A DNA stretch of 8,754 nucleotides from Opitutia bacterium (GCA_018663485.1 JABJQI010000077.1:1-8754), one strand, 5' to 3'; positions 1 to 6,287 are shown, counted from the first letter of the stretch. Notes: generated from the sequence alone by a model not told the origin. Made by a program: numbers and translations.

Positions 1-338
1 CTATCGAAGAGCAGAAGGTCGCTGAGGAAGATATCAATGTCTTTGGTTTTACGGTAACTCCTTCGTATAAGATTAATGATAAGTGGGAAGTAGTCGCTGC
101 TTACTCTACTGTTGATTCCGATTGTGGCAACCTGCTCGATGCGGATGATTTAGTTCGCCGCTCTGATGCTGGTTCGGGTTATGACGAGGGTGAATCTGTT
201 TACCTCGGCTTCAACTACTTCATTAATGGGAATGACTTGAAGCTCAGTGGTGGTTATGAAATCGCTAATTTCGAAGCTGATGGTAAGGATGACTTGGAAG
301 TGAACGCATTCCGCCTGCGCCTGCAAATGCTGTTCTAG
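1..338 (+). CDS. Outer-membrane porin, OprO/OprP-like, C-terminal fragment
   Basis: The reading frame is open from the left edge (first full codon at base 3) to TAG at 336-338, giving 111 C-terminal residues; the start lies outside the window. The fragment shows alternating beta-strand patterns typical of a barrel: a strand with KWEVVAAYSTVD, a long acidic loop (DADDLVRRSDAGSGYDEGE), then ESVYLGFNYFINGNDLKLSGGYE, and a last strand RLRLQMLF ending in phenylalanine, as expected for recognition by the BAM complex. The GE-x-YLGFNYF-NG-LKL pattern matches the final strands of phosphate-selective porin O/P family proteins, which are trimeric outer-membrane channels for anions or other small solutes. 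Substrate cannot be judged from this end. A strong intrinsic terminator follows, so it is the last gene of its transcript. A related beta-barrel family is the main alternative. Confidence 0.75.
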   Translation, partial: IEEQKVAEEDINVFGFTVTPSYKINDKWEVVAAYSTVDSDCGNLLDADDLVRRSDAGSGYDEGESVYLGFNYFINGNDLKLSGGYEIANFEADGKDDLEVNAFRLRLQMLF

Positions 339-374
339 TCATCTAGTTTTTCAGGTTTAGTATCGTTTTGTTTT

Positions 375-409
375 AAGCCCGGGGCGTGTCATGCGTTCCG
401 GGCTTTTTT
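375..409 (+). terminator. Intrinsic terminator after the porin gene
   Basis: A 12-bp stem (bases 375-386 with 394-405, including two G-U pairs) carries a 7-nt loop and runs into six T residues at 404-409. It lies 37 nt after the porin stop codon and is a textbook rho-independent terminator for the plus strand. Confidence 0.9.
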
Positions 410-586
410 GTGTAAAGTTGCAAAAAGGTTATTTCGCTCAGGTGGGGACGGACTCAGGTGATCAATTGATGCTGAAAGTTATTGGCGAACGATGAGCTGG
501 ATTAAAATTGCAGGCGGATGTTAACGCTCGCGCACCAGGTTATACTTGATCCTAAAAACGAAATTCGAAATGAAAAGTCTCCGTAA

Positions 587-614
587 TTGACAAAACCCAT
601 AAATCTGGTTTTAT
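587..614 (+). promoter_or_regulatory. Candidate vapBC promoter with inverted-repeat operator
   Basis: A perfect -35 hexamer TTGACA (587-592) is followed after 16 nt by the weaker -10 TTTTAT (609-614). The spacer and -10 carry an inverted repeat AAAACC (592-597) / GGTTTT (607-612), well placed for an autoregulating VapB dimer to cover the promoter. The predicted transcription start falls at about 621-622, on or next to the antitoxin ATG, so the mRNA would be nearly leaderless. The promoter is read from consensus only; autoregulation is inferred from the family. Confidence 0.45.
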
Positions 615-621
615 TGAAAGG

Positions 622-888
622 ATGAAAACAACTTTGGAAGTGCCGGATGATTTGTATCGTGAGGTTAAGTCGCGCGCCGCTTTAAGGCGTCGAAAAATCA
701 AAGACTATGTGGCTGAGGGCTTGCGTTTGGCTTTGGATGCGGATGCTTCTCGTGACGGTAAAAGCTCTGGGCCCTTATCTGTTTTTGACGAAGTTCGCTC
801 CGAACCGCTGCATCAGTCGGAGGCGGTGCACGCTATAATCGAGCAAGCTGATTCAGCGCGTAAAGATCCTTGGAGGGATGAGTCTTAA
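622..888 (+). CDS. vapB: VapB-like ribbon-helix-helix antitoxin
   Basis: This 88-residue protein is the predicted antitoxin of a type II module: it would bind and neutralise the PIN toxin encoded just downstream and repress its own operon. Residues 1-38 have the ribbon-helix-helix pattern: a beta strand MKTTLEVPDDLY, helix 1 (YREVKSRAALRRR) and helix 2 (KIKDYVAEGLRLAL). The acidic, variable C-terminal half (about 39-88, with PLSVFDEV and a charged DPWRDES tail) fits a toxin-binding arm that folds on contact. Its TAA stop shares one base with the toxin ATG (TAATG at 886-890), so translation is probably coupled. The purine run GAAAGG abuts the ATG, too close to work as a normal SD. Antitoxin class is clear; family naming as VapB rests on the PIN partner. 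Confidence 0.85.
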   Translation: MKTTLEVPDDLYREVKSRAALRRRKIKDYVAEGLRLALDADASRDGKSSGPLSVFDEVRSEPLHQSEAVHAIIEQADSARKDPWRDES

Positions 889-1283
889 TGTATCAACTCT
901 TACTGGATACCAATGCACTGATTGCCCTGAGTGACCCTCATCACAAGATGTTTCAGGCAATTGAAGCGTCGCTACGACGAGGAGCCCGGGCATCGACTTG
1001 CTCGGTCGCCTGGCACGAGTATGTGCGAGGGCCGCTGCTCGATAAGGATCGGGCACGCGCCTTGCGGGTGATTGAATCCAGAATTATCGCATTGGAGCGC
1101 CGAAACGCTGAAATGGCTGCTGAGCTTTACAATGCGACTGGTCGGCGACGTGGTTCGACGGCCGATTGCTTGATCGCATCTGTGGCAATCAATACTAAGG
1201 CAGAGTTGATGACGCTAAACATCAGCGACTTCAAATTGTTTGTGTCGTACGGACTTCTTTTGACCGATCTATCCGCAGCGTGA
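888..1283 (+). CDS. vapC: VapC-like PIN-domain ribonuclease toxin
   Basis: This 131-residue protein spans a single PIN domain, the usual VapC length. The four acidic positions of the metal site are visible: D7 in LLLDTNALI, E44 in WHEYVRGP, D93 in STADCLIAS and D114 in the LNISDF motif, preceded by N111. An intact site predicts an active Mg/Mn-dependent endoribonuclease. Studied VapC toxins cut tRNA anticodon loops or the 23S sarcin-ricin loop; the target here cannot be read from sequence. The ATG overlaps the antitoxin stop and is preceded by a good SD, GGAGGG at 872-877, 10 nt upstream, so toxin synthesis depends on antitoxin mRNA. No clear terminator follows before rnpB, which begins about 87 nt later, so read-through into rnpB is possible. 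Confidence 0.9.
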   Translation: MYQLLLDTNALIALSDPHHKMFQAIEASLRRGARASTCSVAWHEYVRGPLLDKDRARALRVIESRIIALERRNAEMAAELYNATGRRRGSTADCLIASVAINTKAELMTLNISDFKLFVSYGLLLTDLSAA

Positions 1284-1369
1284 CAGGATTATGGCAGTGT
1301 TAAGTTCGCTAGAGAAAACGGCTGCAACTTACCGCTTGCGCTTACGCGATGGGCAGGGCAAGTTGCCAC

Positions 1370-1766
<397 letters not shown>

Positions 1767-1894
1767 TTTTGAAAGAGAGCTGAGGACTGTGGCTTTAGAC
1801 CTGAGATGGGAGAGTTGGGCAGTTCTTTCGATCGGGATCGCGGCAGCGTTATTATGCCCTTGGGTACTCCGGTAGGTCCTGCATCGTGCCAGTT

Positions 1895-1910
1895 GACGTT
1901 ATCGAACGTC
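1895..1910. repeat. Inverted repeat GACGTT-N4-AACGTC upstream of rpsT
   Basis: A perfect 6-bp inverted repeat, GACGTT (1895-1900) / AACGTC (1905-1910), has a 4-nt centre ATCG and is extended by three G-T wobble pairs (1892-1894 with 1911-1913). It lies about 40-56 bp upstream of the rpsT -10 element. As there is no T run it is not a terminator. It could be a protein-binding site or a hairpin in the rnpB 3' read-through transcript. Confidence 0.45.
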
Positions 1911-1950
1911 GGTGTGGCGCGAGTCGGACAGTTCAATCATACCATGCAGG

Positions 1951-1956
1951 TATAAT
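1951..1956 (+). promoter_or_regulatory. Candidate rpsT promoter -10 element
   Basis: A perfect TATAAT lies 88 nt upstream of the rpsT ATG, with no recognisable -35 at the proper distance (the hexamer 17 nt upstream is ACAGTT). The expected transcription start is about 1963, leaving an mRNA leader of roughly 80 nt that is rich in U and C and has no SD. Confidence 0.5.
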
Positions 1957-2043
1957 TAAACCATGAGCCGTTTTCTGAGCTTTTCTCACTTGACAGTTCT
2001 TTTTCTAGTACGCACTTTTCCGCCTCTTAACTTTTTTATAGAC

Positions 2044-2301
2044 ATGGCTAACACTAAATCAGCACTTAAATATATCCGTAAAACGGAGACCCGCACACTT
2101 CGTAATCGTCAGGTGAAGACTCGCCTCAAGACACTTGCCAAGAAGATTCAATCCGCTGTTGAAGCTAAAGACCAAGACGCCCTGGTTGTTGCTGCTAAGG
2201 AATACATCTCTGCTCTTGATAAAGCTGGTAAGAGTGGCCTGGTACATCACAACAAGATTGCGCGTCACAAAGCGCGTTGTGCTGCGTTGATAGCTGCGTA
2301 A
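2044..2301 (+). CDS. rpsT: Ribosomal protein bS20
   Basis: The product is small-subunit protein S20, which binds 16S rRNA at the bottom of the 30S body. It has 85 residues, close to the 87 of E. coli, and begins MANTKSALKYIRKTE like the family's MANxKSAxK start. The diagnostic C-terminal stretch KSGLVHHNKIARHKARCAALI aligns with the E. coli KGLIHKNKAARHK region. The protein is highly basic and helical throughout. The ATG at 2044 was chosen over an in-frame ATG at 1963 because the family starts at MANxKSA; the extra 27 residues would be hydrophobic and are not part of S20. The upstream sequence is a pyrimidine-rich tract without SD, so initiation may depend on S1 or be otherwise SD-independent. 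A strong terminator 21 nt after the stop makes it monocistronic. Confidence 0.97.
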   Translation: MANTKSALKYIRKTETRTLRNRQVKTRLKTLAKKIQSAVEAKDQDALVVAAKEYISALDKAGKSGLVHHNKIARHKARCAALIAA

Positions 2302-2321
2302 TTTTACTACTTTTTTCTAAT

Positions 2322-2357
2322 ATGCCCTCGGATTGCTTGTCGATCCGGGGGCATTTT
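2322..2357 (+). terminator. Intrinsic terminator after rpsT
   Basis: A 12-bp stem pairs ATGCCCTCGGAT (2322-2333) with ATCCGGGGGCAT (2343-2354), with one T-G pair, a 9-nt loop and a T tract at 2354-2357. It cleanly separates rpsT from the next gene. Confidence 0.88.
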
Positions 2358-2382
2358 GTATCATTAGGCCAATATCGTTACT

Positions 2383-3225
2383 ATGAGTCAGACACGTAAG
2401 CAGAATTCGATCGGATTCCCTCCAGGATTATTGGGTGAGGCTCCGCTGCGTATGCCTGTGATTGGCGAGTCGGATGGCTGGCTCGCTGTCGAGAAGCCGA
2501 TTGGAGTCGGCATGCGTGAGCATCCTTGGGATGCGGGTGTGGCGGACATGGATGCGGCGCTTAACAAGCAGCTTCAAGCTGAAAAGCCAGAGCTCGTGAA
2601 GCGTGGAGCGACCCTGTTTGGCTCAGCGTATTATCTCGATCCTGCGATTTCAGGGGTGGCGCTATTTGCTAAAACTCGTGACAGCCTAACTGAGCTAAAG
2701 AACTTGGTGGGCTCTGCCGAACTGCGTTATCGCTTTTTCTTTGTCACCAAGGCGAGGGCCGCGGGCGGTGTGTGCGCGCTGGTCGCAGATGCACCGTTAC
2801 TGCCGCATAACACTAAGCCGAAAATGATTCCTTCCACCGCAAAGGGTAAGAAGTCGACGACTGAGTTTAAGTTGATGTCCGAATCGAGCTCAGGCTGGGC
2901 GCTATGGGAGGCGACGACGACATTCTTGCGCCCGCATCAAGTGCGTGTACATGCGGCGGTGCAGGATTTAGCTGTGATGGGCGACATGCTCTATGCTGGG
3001 CCAGAGGCACCTCTGCTGAGTGAACTGTTACCAAATAAACGCACTTCAGGGATTAAATTCCCCGTATTGGATGGATTGGCGCTGCATTTGCGAGAAGTTA
3101 TTTTGCCCGCATCTGGCGAAGGTACTGCTGCGGTTTCACTGCGAGCAGAGTTGCCGCGTCATTTTCGAGTCATGCTACAACGCATGCAGTTGACCCTCCC
3201 CAAAGCGCAGGCGACTGTGGCTTAG
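2383..3225 (+). CDS. Divergent RluA-family pseudouridine synthase
   Basis: This 280-residue protein has the core fold markers of RluA/RsuA-type synthases, which turn uridine into pseudouridine in rRNA or tRNA. Visible in order: the LAVEKPIGV strand (residues 34-42, family lvVdKPaG), the catalytic-loop region YYLDPAISGVALFAKT (83-98), a LRYRFFFVTK segment (family K-Y-al-v-G), TEFKL, the RPHQVRVHAA motif followed by VMGDMLYAG (family TGRtHQIRvHl... GD-Yg), and a late LHLREVILP (family LHa..l.f). Catalytic aspartate D86 is present, but the usual HRLD reads YYLD and the usual TSG reads ISG, so the conserved arginine next to the catalytic Asp is a tyrosine. There is no S4 domain. It stands alone between terminators; a weak TTGTCG/TATCAT promoter (2337-2364) overlaps the upstream terminator. 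The ATG lacks an SD. Substrate unknown; reduced or altered activity is possible. Confidence 0.82.
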   Translation: MSQTRKQNSIGFPPGLLGEAPLRMPVIGESDGWLAVEKPIGVGMREHPWDAGVADMDAALNKQLQAEKPELVKRGATLFGSAYYLDPAISGVALFAKTRDSLTELKNLVGSAELRYRFFFVTKARAAGGVCALVADAPLLPHNTKPKMIPSTAKGKKSTTEFKLMSESSSGWALWEATTTFLRPHQVRVHAAVQDLAVMGDMLYAGPEAPLLSELLPNKRTSGIKFPVLDGLALHLREVILPASGEGTAAVSLRAELPRHFRVMLQRMQLTLPKAQATVA

Positions 3226-3276
3226 CTCCGGAATTCTCAAAATCGCAGAAAACGCTTTACACCAGTCCATTTCTTC

Positions 3277-3293
3277 GGCTTTTTAGCCTTTTT
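3277..3293 (+). terminator. Weak terminator after the pseudouridine synthase gene
   Basis: A short hairpin, GGCT (3277-3280) / AGCC (3285-3288) with loop TTTT, is followed by five T residues. The stem is only 4 bp, so termination may be partial and the small ribosomal gene downstream may be partly co-transcribed. Confidence 0.35.
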
Positions 3294-3294
3294 C

Positions 3295-3300
3295 TAAAAT
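3295..3300 (+). promoter_or_regulatory. Candidate -10 for the bS22-like gene
   Basis: TAAAAT (five of six consensus bases) lies 20 nt upstream of the ATG at 3321. A transcription start near 3307 would leave a leader of about 14 nt. No -35 is recognisable at the expected spacing. Confidence 0.3.
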
Positions 3301-3320
3301 CAAACAGCACAAAAATTTCC

Positions 3321-3416
3321 ATGGGTAACCTAAAAAAGAAGCGTCGTCTCAAGATGAACAACCACAAACGCCGCAAGCGTTTGAAGTCCAATCGCCATAA
3401 GAAGAAGGCTTGGTAA
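3321..3416 (+). CDS. COX24/AURKAIP1-domain (bS22-like) micro-ribosomal protein
   Basis: This 31-residue ORF reads MGNLKKKRRLKMNNHKRRKR followed by LKSNRHKKKAW. More than half of the residues are Lys, Arg or His. The pattern MGs-x-KKRRxKMxxHKxxKRLKxxRxxKK is that of the COX24_C (formerly DUF1713) family, which comprises mitochondrial mS38/AURKAIP1 and the short bacterial proteins called bS22 in mycobacterial ribosomes. A role in the small ribosomal subunit near the decoding site is inferred from that homology. It is too short for usual gene-calling cut-offs. Support includes its position between rRNA-related genes, the downstream double hairpin terminator, and the upstream TAAAAT. The start has no SD, only an A-rich leader. 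It is complete. Confidence 0.85.
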   Translation: MGNLKKKRRLKMNNHKRRKRLKSNRHKKKAW

Positions 3417-3431
3417 TTCGATTGACGAGGT

Positions 3432-3460
3432 TCGAGTGATTCACTCGATCATTATTTTTT
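3432..3460 (+). terminator. First hairpin of a tandem terminator
   Basis: TCGAGTGA (3432-3439) and TCACTCGA (3441-3448) form a perfect inverted repeat with a one-base centre, realistically a 6-7 bp stem with a 3-nt loop, followed by TCATTATTTTTT. It lies 15 nt after the stop of the small ribosomal gene and probably works with the second hairpin. Confidence 0.6.
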
Positions 3461-3461
3461 C

Positions 3462-3492
3462 AAGCGGCTCTCTGTTACAGGGAGCCGCTTTT
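3462..3492 (+). terminator. Second hairpin, strong intrinsic terminator
   Basis: AAGCGGCTC (3462-3470) pairs with GAGCCGCTT (3482-3490). The stem continues inward through a T-G pair, C-G, T-A and G-C to a 3-nt loop, and T residues follow. This is a very stable terminator that isolates the upstream ribosomal genes from the pilus operon. Confidence 0.9.
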
Positions 3493-3715
3493 GTGTGTAT
3501 GGGTGGCACTTCATTGGGGCGAGACGTGCTTGAATGCCTCTTTCTGTTTTTGCTAACAGTCGCACGTTGTCTGTGGGATACTTTCACTTAAAGGATCGGT
3601 GTGGGGCTTCTAGTCATAGTCATGCCTGCTGGATCTGTACATGAGTGATTGTTCGCGGTTGCCAACACGCGGCTTAGTCAGTCGCTGATTTTGATTGTAT
3701 CGAAGCGCTACTAGG

Positions 3716-3742
3716 TCGGCAAATACTGCCAGTTTTTGCCGA
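3716..3742. repeat. Inverted repeat TCGGCAAA-N11-TTTGCCGA
   Basis: A perfect 8-bp inverted repeat, 3716-3723 with 3735-3742, has an 11-nt centre. It could be an operator for a dimeric regulator or a leader-RNA hairpin. On the plus strand no T run follows it, so it is not an obvious terminator. Confidence 0.5.
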
Positions 3743-3851
3743 GCTAATTATAAGCTGCGAGAGTGTATTCGGTAGGGTGATATGAGTCGTTAATTCCGTT
3801 ATGTTACATGCAGCGCAAGGGCGTATTTAGATCTCGATGCTGTACCGGGTG

Positions 3852-3879
3852 TTCAATTATGTAAAAAATTGAATACTAT
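3852..3879 (+). promoter_or_regulatory. Candidate promoter with overlapping inverted repeat, pilus operon
   Basis: TTCAAT (3852-3857) and TACTAT (3874-3879) are separated by 16 nt and could be -35 and -10 elements. The inverted repeat TTCAATT (3852-3858) / AATTGAA (3867-3873) fills the space between them, as an operator would. A start near 3886 would give a leader of about 115 nt before pilM. An alternative -10-like TATATC lies at 3975-3980, closer to the gene. Assigned by consensus only in AT-rich sequence. Confidence 0.3.
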
Positions 3880-4001
3880 ATTGTAAATATCTTTTTAAAC
3901 GATGCTTACGCAGGGCTTTAATAGCTTTTGGACTTGCTCGATGATGATATTAATGACCTATTTAAGATTAGTGATATATCCTAATTTTTCTTCTTAGCCG
4001 C

Positions 4002-5048
4002 ATGCTTAAACCAAAGCCTATAGGCCTATTTATTGATGTCTCTGAGTTCTCCATTCTTGTGGTGAGGACTTCAGGCTACAAGCTGCCAATCGTGGTTGAG
4101 AAAGTTGCCGAACTTCAGATTACGGATGACTGTTGTGCTGAAGATGTGCGTGCATTTTTTAAACAGATCGTCGACTTTAAGGGGGCGAGTTATTTTGTTT
4201 CGCGTTGTGGCGTTTACCCAAAGGGGCGGTTTCTGCGCTATTACGAAGCCGAATCGTCTAACAAGGTCAAAGATCCGAGTTTTTTATCAGAGGTGCTACA
4301 GTCCGAGTTCAATATCGACCCGTCGGTAAATAGTGTTTCAATCCTAGACGCTAGGAATGGCTCAGACTTTGACTTCGCCCGCGGGCTCACCAAGCAACTT
4401 GTCTTCTGCGGAGGGCCATCGGCGGCATTTCAAGAAGTACAGGATCAGTTGTTATCGTATGGAATTTATCCCGAGCGCTTGGAGCTGTCGACCGCCACCA
4501 CACTAGGTGGGGTGTGTGATTACGCGCGGTTTAATTGTATGAATGCGCCAATTTTATGTGTCGAGCTCGCTGCGCAGTCTGCGCATGTATTTATTCTAAA
4601 TGGTGGTCAGGTCAAAGTCACGCGTCCCATGTCATTCGGCTTAGATAGTATTTATCCTCTGCTGCAGCGTGAGTTGGGACTGAAGGATGAGGCATCCGCT
4701 AGAAAACTGTTTTATTCCAACACTTTCGACTTTGCCGAAATGGGACCGAAGTTGTTGCGTCGCTTGATCAAAGAGCTGCAAGCGACTGCGGGCTTTTATG
4801 AAGTACAGACCGGACTGACGATTGACCGTGTGTTTCTGAGTGTATTGCCGCAAAACCTAAGTTGGATCGCTAAAACCGTATCAGACTCTTTGGGAGTCGA
4901 GATTATGCAGCCGAATATTGAGGGCTGGTTGGAGAGTCTCAATGTGAAGTTGGCAGATGAAGTTGAGGCAGCTAATCTGGGCTCTCGGTGGCTCGGTGCT
5001 TTTAGTCTGATGGGAGAATTTCACCTAAGGGAGGAAGTTATCGGATGA
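4002..5048 (+). CDS. pilM: PilM-like actin-fold pilus assembly protein
   Basis: This 348-residue soluble protein is encoded first in the pilus assembly operon and has the PilM/FtsA-like plan. Residues 7-22 (IGLFIDVSEFSILVVR) match the phosphate-1 strand-turn-strand (GiDiGs-sik-v), keeping D12 but losing the glycine. Residues 184-210 (ILCVELAAQSAHVFILNGGQ and on to VTRPMSFGLDSI) match the phosphate-2 hairpin, with E188 and A190 where D-x-G is usual. The C-terminal LGSRWLGAFSLMGE corresponds to the A-GLAlRG adenosine motif, also weakened. PilM normally binds ATP and the cytoplasmic tail of PilN, joining the motor side to the membrane complex. The eroded motifs suggest weak or no nucleotide turnover. 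No SD precedes the ATG. The stop overlaps the pilN-like start (ATGA), so the two are probably coupled. Homology is moderate; gene order strengthens the call. Confidence 0.78.
   Translation: MLKPKPIGLFIDVSEFSILVVRTSGYKLPIVVEKVAELQITDDCCAEDVRAFFKQIVDFKGASYFVSRCGVYPKGRFLRYYEAESSNKVKDPSFLSEVLQSEFNIDPSVNSVSILDARNGSDFDFARGLTKQLVFCGGPSAAFQEVQDQLLSYGIYPERLELSTATTLGGVCDYARFNCMNAPILCVELAAQSAHVFILNGGQVKVTRPMSFGLDSIYPLLQRELGLKDEASARKLFYSNTFDFAEMGPKLLRRLIKELQATAGFYEVQTGLTIDRVFLSVLPQNLSWIAKTVSDSLGVEIMQPNIEGWLESLNVKLADEVEAANLGSRWLGAFSLMGEFHLREEVIG
5027..5035 (+). promoter_or_regulatory. Strong ribosome binding site for the pilN-like gene
   Basis: AAGGGAGGA lies inside the 3' end of the pilM-like gene, with the core GGAGG-like purines about 10 nt before the ATG at 5045. 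It fixes that start and shows that this organism does use SD sequences for internal operon genes. Confidence 0.75.
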
Positions 5049-5704
5049 GCAGACAACGCGATATACAGCCATATTGGCGTCCAGACTTTAAAATTCAGTC
5101 GACACTGCCTGATATCAAGGTCGTCCGTACTGATTTTATCATTAATGCGATTGCCGTCGCGCTGATGTTAATCGCCGGTTTCACCCTGCTCCAACGTGAG
5201 TATCGGGCTTATTCGTTACATCGTTCGATTGCTTTCATGCAGCAAAGCATCGGCGAGACCGAGGCCAATAATAATCAAAATTTAAAGATCAGTGAGCGCT
5301 TTCGCGAGTCTGCTCAGAGCGTGGTGGAGTTGCAGAGTTTTTTTTATGCGCCCTTTGTGGCGCATGAACTGTTGGCTGAGCTTGCGCGGCTCAAACCAGC
5401 GGGCTTGGTCTTTTCGGACGTAATTCTCTCGAGCGCGATCATCAAGCTGGAGGGAAAAAAAACAGCAGAGACGCAGATGACATATGAAATTAATATTACC
5501 GGCGATACTCGCGGATTGATGGCCTTGACGCAATTTAAAGCAACGTTGCAAGCATCGTCGATACTGAGTCCTGATGGGTTTGCTGTCGTGGTCGATGAAA
5601 GTATGCAGCAACGCAACGCGAAGACAGGGATTACGCCTTTTCAAGTTTCGATCTCATTGACGCCAGCAAACAGTAGCACGCCAAGCGCAGGAGGTGAGGG
5701 ATGA
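5045..5704 (+). CDS. pilN: PilN-like inner-membrane pilus alignment protein
   Basis: This 219-residue bitopic membrane protein has a cytoplasmic tail of about 30 residues (with LPDIKVVR, a possible degenerate form of the PilM-binding INLLP motif), one membrane helix at 31-49 (FIINAIAVALMLIAGFTLL), a charged and probably coiled-coil stretch at 50-100, and a periplasmic alpha/beta domain at about 105-205. Its later part, MTYEINITGDTRGLMALTQFKATLQ, resembles the ferredoxin-like fold of PilN/PilO/GspL. It ends in a Ser/Pro/Gly-rich tail. Position between PilM-like and PilO-like genes, overlapping both by 4 nt, supports a role in the inner-membrane alignment complex. Sequence identity to proteobacterial PilN is clearly low; the protein may equally be described as an Amuc_1100-type protein. 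Confidence 0.68.
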   Translation: MSRQRDIQPYWRPDFKIQSTLPDIKVVRTDFIINAIAVALMLIAGFTLLQREYRAYSLHRSIAFMQQSIGETEANNNQNLKISERFRESAQSVVELQSFFYAPFVAHELLAELARLKPAGLVFSDVILSSAIIKLEGKKTAETQMTYEINITGDTRGLMALTQFKATLQASSILSPDGFAVVVDESMQQRNAKTGITPFQVSISLTPANSSTPSAGGEG

Positions 5705-6276
5705 ATCTAATTATTGATAAGTTAAAGGGACACCCTGTAGCGCTTATTAGTACAGTGGTGTTTGTCGCTTGTGCGGTAGTCGTCTTGATGCGCGGGGATG
5801 TGGTCGCCGACTTGTTACAGGAGGAGATTGAGCTGATTGCCCAGATTCGAATGATCAACGACAACGTTATAGATTCGAATAATCTAGACCAAGATGTCGA
5901 GTCTTTGCAGAGCTATGTAGCTGCCATAGATCGGCGTTTATTCAATCGGAGTGAGCGCTCGATTAACACTAATTTCTTTTATTCGTTTGAGGATAAGCTC
6001 GATATTACCATTGCGGATGTGAGTCAGTTGACGATCGAAGAGCCGGCGCTGATAAAAGACGGGCCAAATGAGCTGTCGCTGTATTCTGGGATTGTTTACG
6101 AGATCAAAGTGGGGGGGACTTTTAAGGAAATTCTCGGCTTTATGTATGAAATTCAGCACGTAGACGCGCTCATGCGTATTGCCAATTTTGAGGTATTTAT
6201 CGCGACGGCTCAAAGTGCGGCGTCCGAGTCTCTGGCGGCGAAGTTGCATGTGGTGGTGCTTGCTGAGAAGAATTGA
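5701..6276 (+). CDS. pilO: PilO-like inner-membrane pilus alignment protein
   Basis: This 191-residue protein has a short cytoplasmic N-terminus, one membrane helix at about 12-30 (PVALISTVVFVACAVVVLM), a heptad-like coiled coil at 33-78 rich in Leu/Ile/Glu, and a periplasmic domain whose VGGTFKEILGFMYEIQHVDA and following LMRIANFEVF match the PilO pattern (G-y--i--fl--i-----ri-ni-i). PilO pairs with PilN in the periplasm and contacts PilP and the secretin. The start is fixed by AGGAGGTG at 5689-5696 and a 4-nt ATGA overlap with the upstream gene. The stop overlaps a possible TTG start of the next gene. The best-supported membrane component of the operon after the secretin, though assigned by pattern only. 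Confidence 0.7.
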   Translation: MNLIIDKLKGHPVALISTVVFVACAVVVLMRGDVVADLLQEEIELIAQIRMINDNVIDSNNLDQDVESLQSYVAAIDRRLFNRSERSINTNFFYSFEDKLDITIADVSQLTIEEPALIKDGPNELSLYSGIVYEIKVGGTFKEILGFMYEIQHVDALMRIANFEVFIATAQSAASESLAAKLHVVVLAEKN

Positions 6277-6287
6277 ATAAAAACGTT

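Larger units (their letters stand above)
3493..4001. other. Long non-coding leader of the pilus operon
   Basis: About 509 bp without a credible ORF on either strand; stops are frequent in all frames and only peptides of a few residues could be made. The sequence becomes steadily more AT-rich towards the pilM start. It contains two inverted repeats (3716-3742 and 3852-3873) and several promoter-like motifs, but no tRNA, recognised riboswitch or known repeat. It most likely holds the operon promoter(s) and regulatory sites, possibly a small RNA. Confidence 0.55.

Noticed and set aside
1990..1995. Perfect TTGACA upstream of rpsT
   Set aside because: No -10-like hexamer lies 15-19 nt downstream, so it was not called as a promoter.
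1963..2043. N-terminal extension of S20 from ATG 1963
   Set aside because: The S20 family begins at MANxKSA; the extension is hydrophobic and out of character. It is kept only as a possible regulatory oddity.
5282..5864. Minus-strand frames of 77-120 codons within the pilN/pilO-like genes
   Set aside because: Opposite-strand shadows of genes with SDs and 4-nt overlaps; no signal or domain in their translations.
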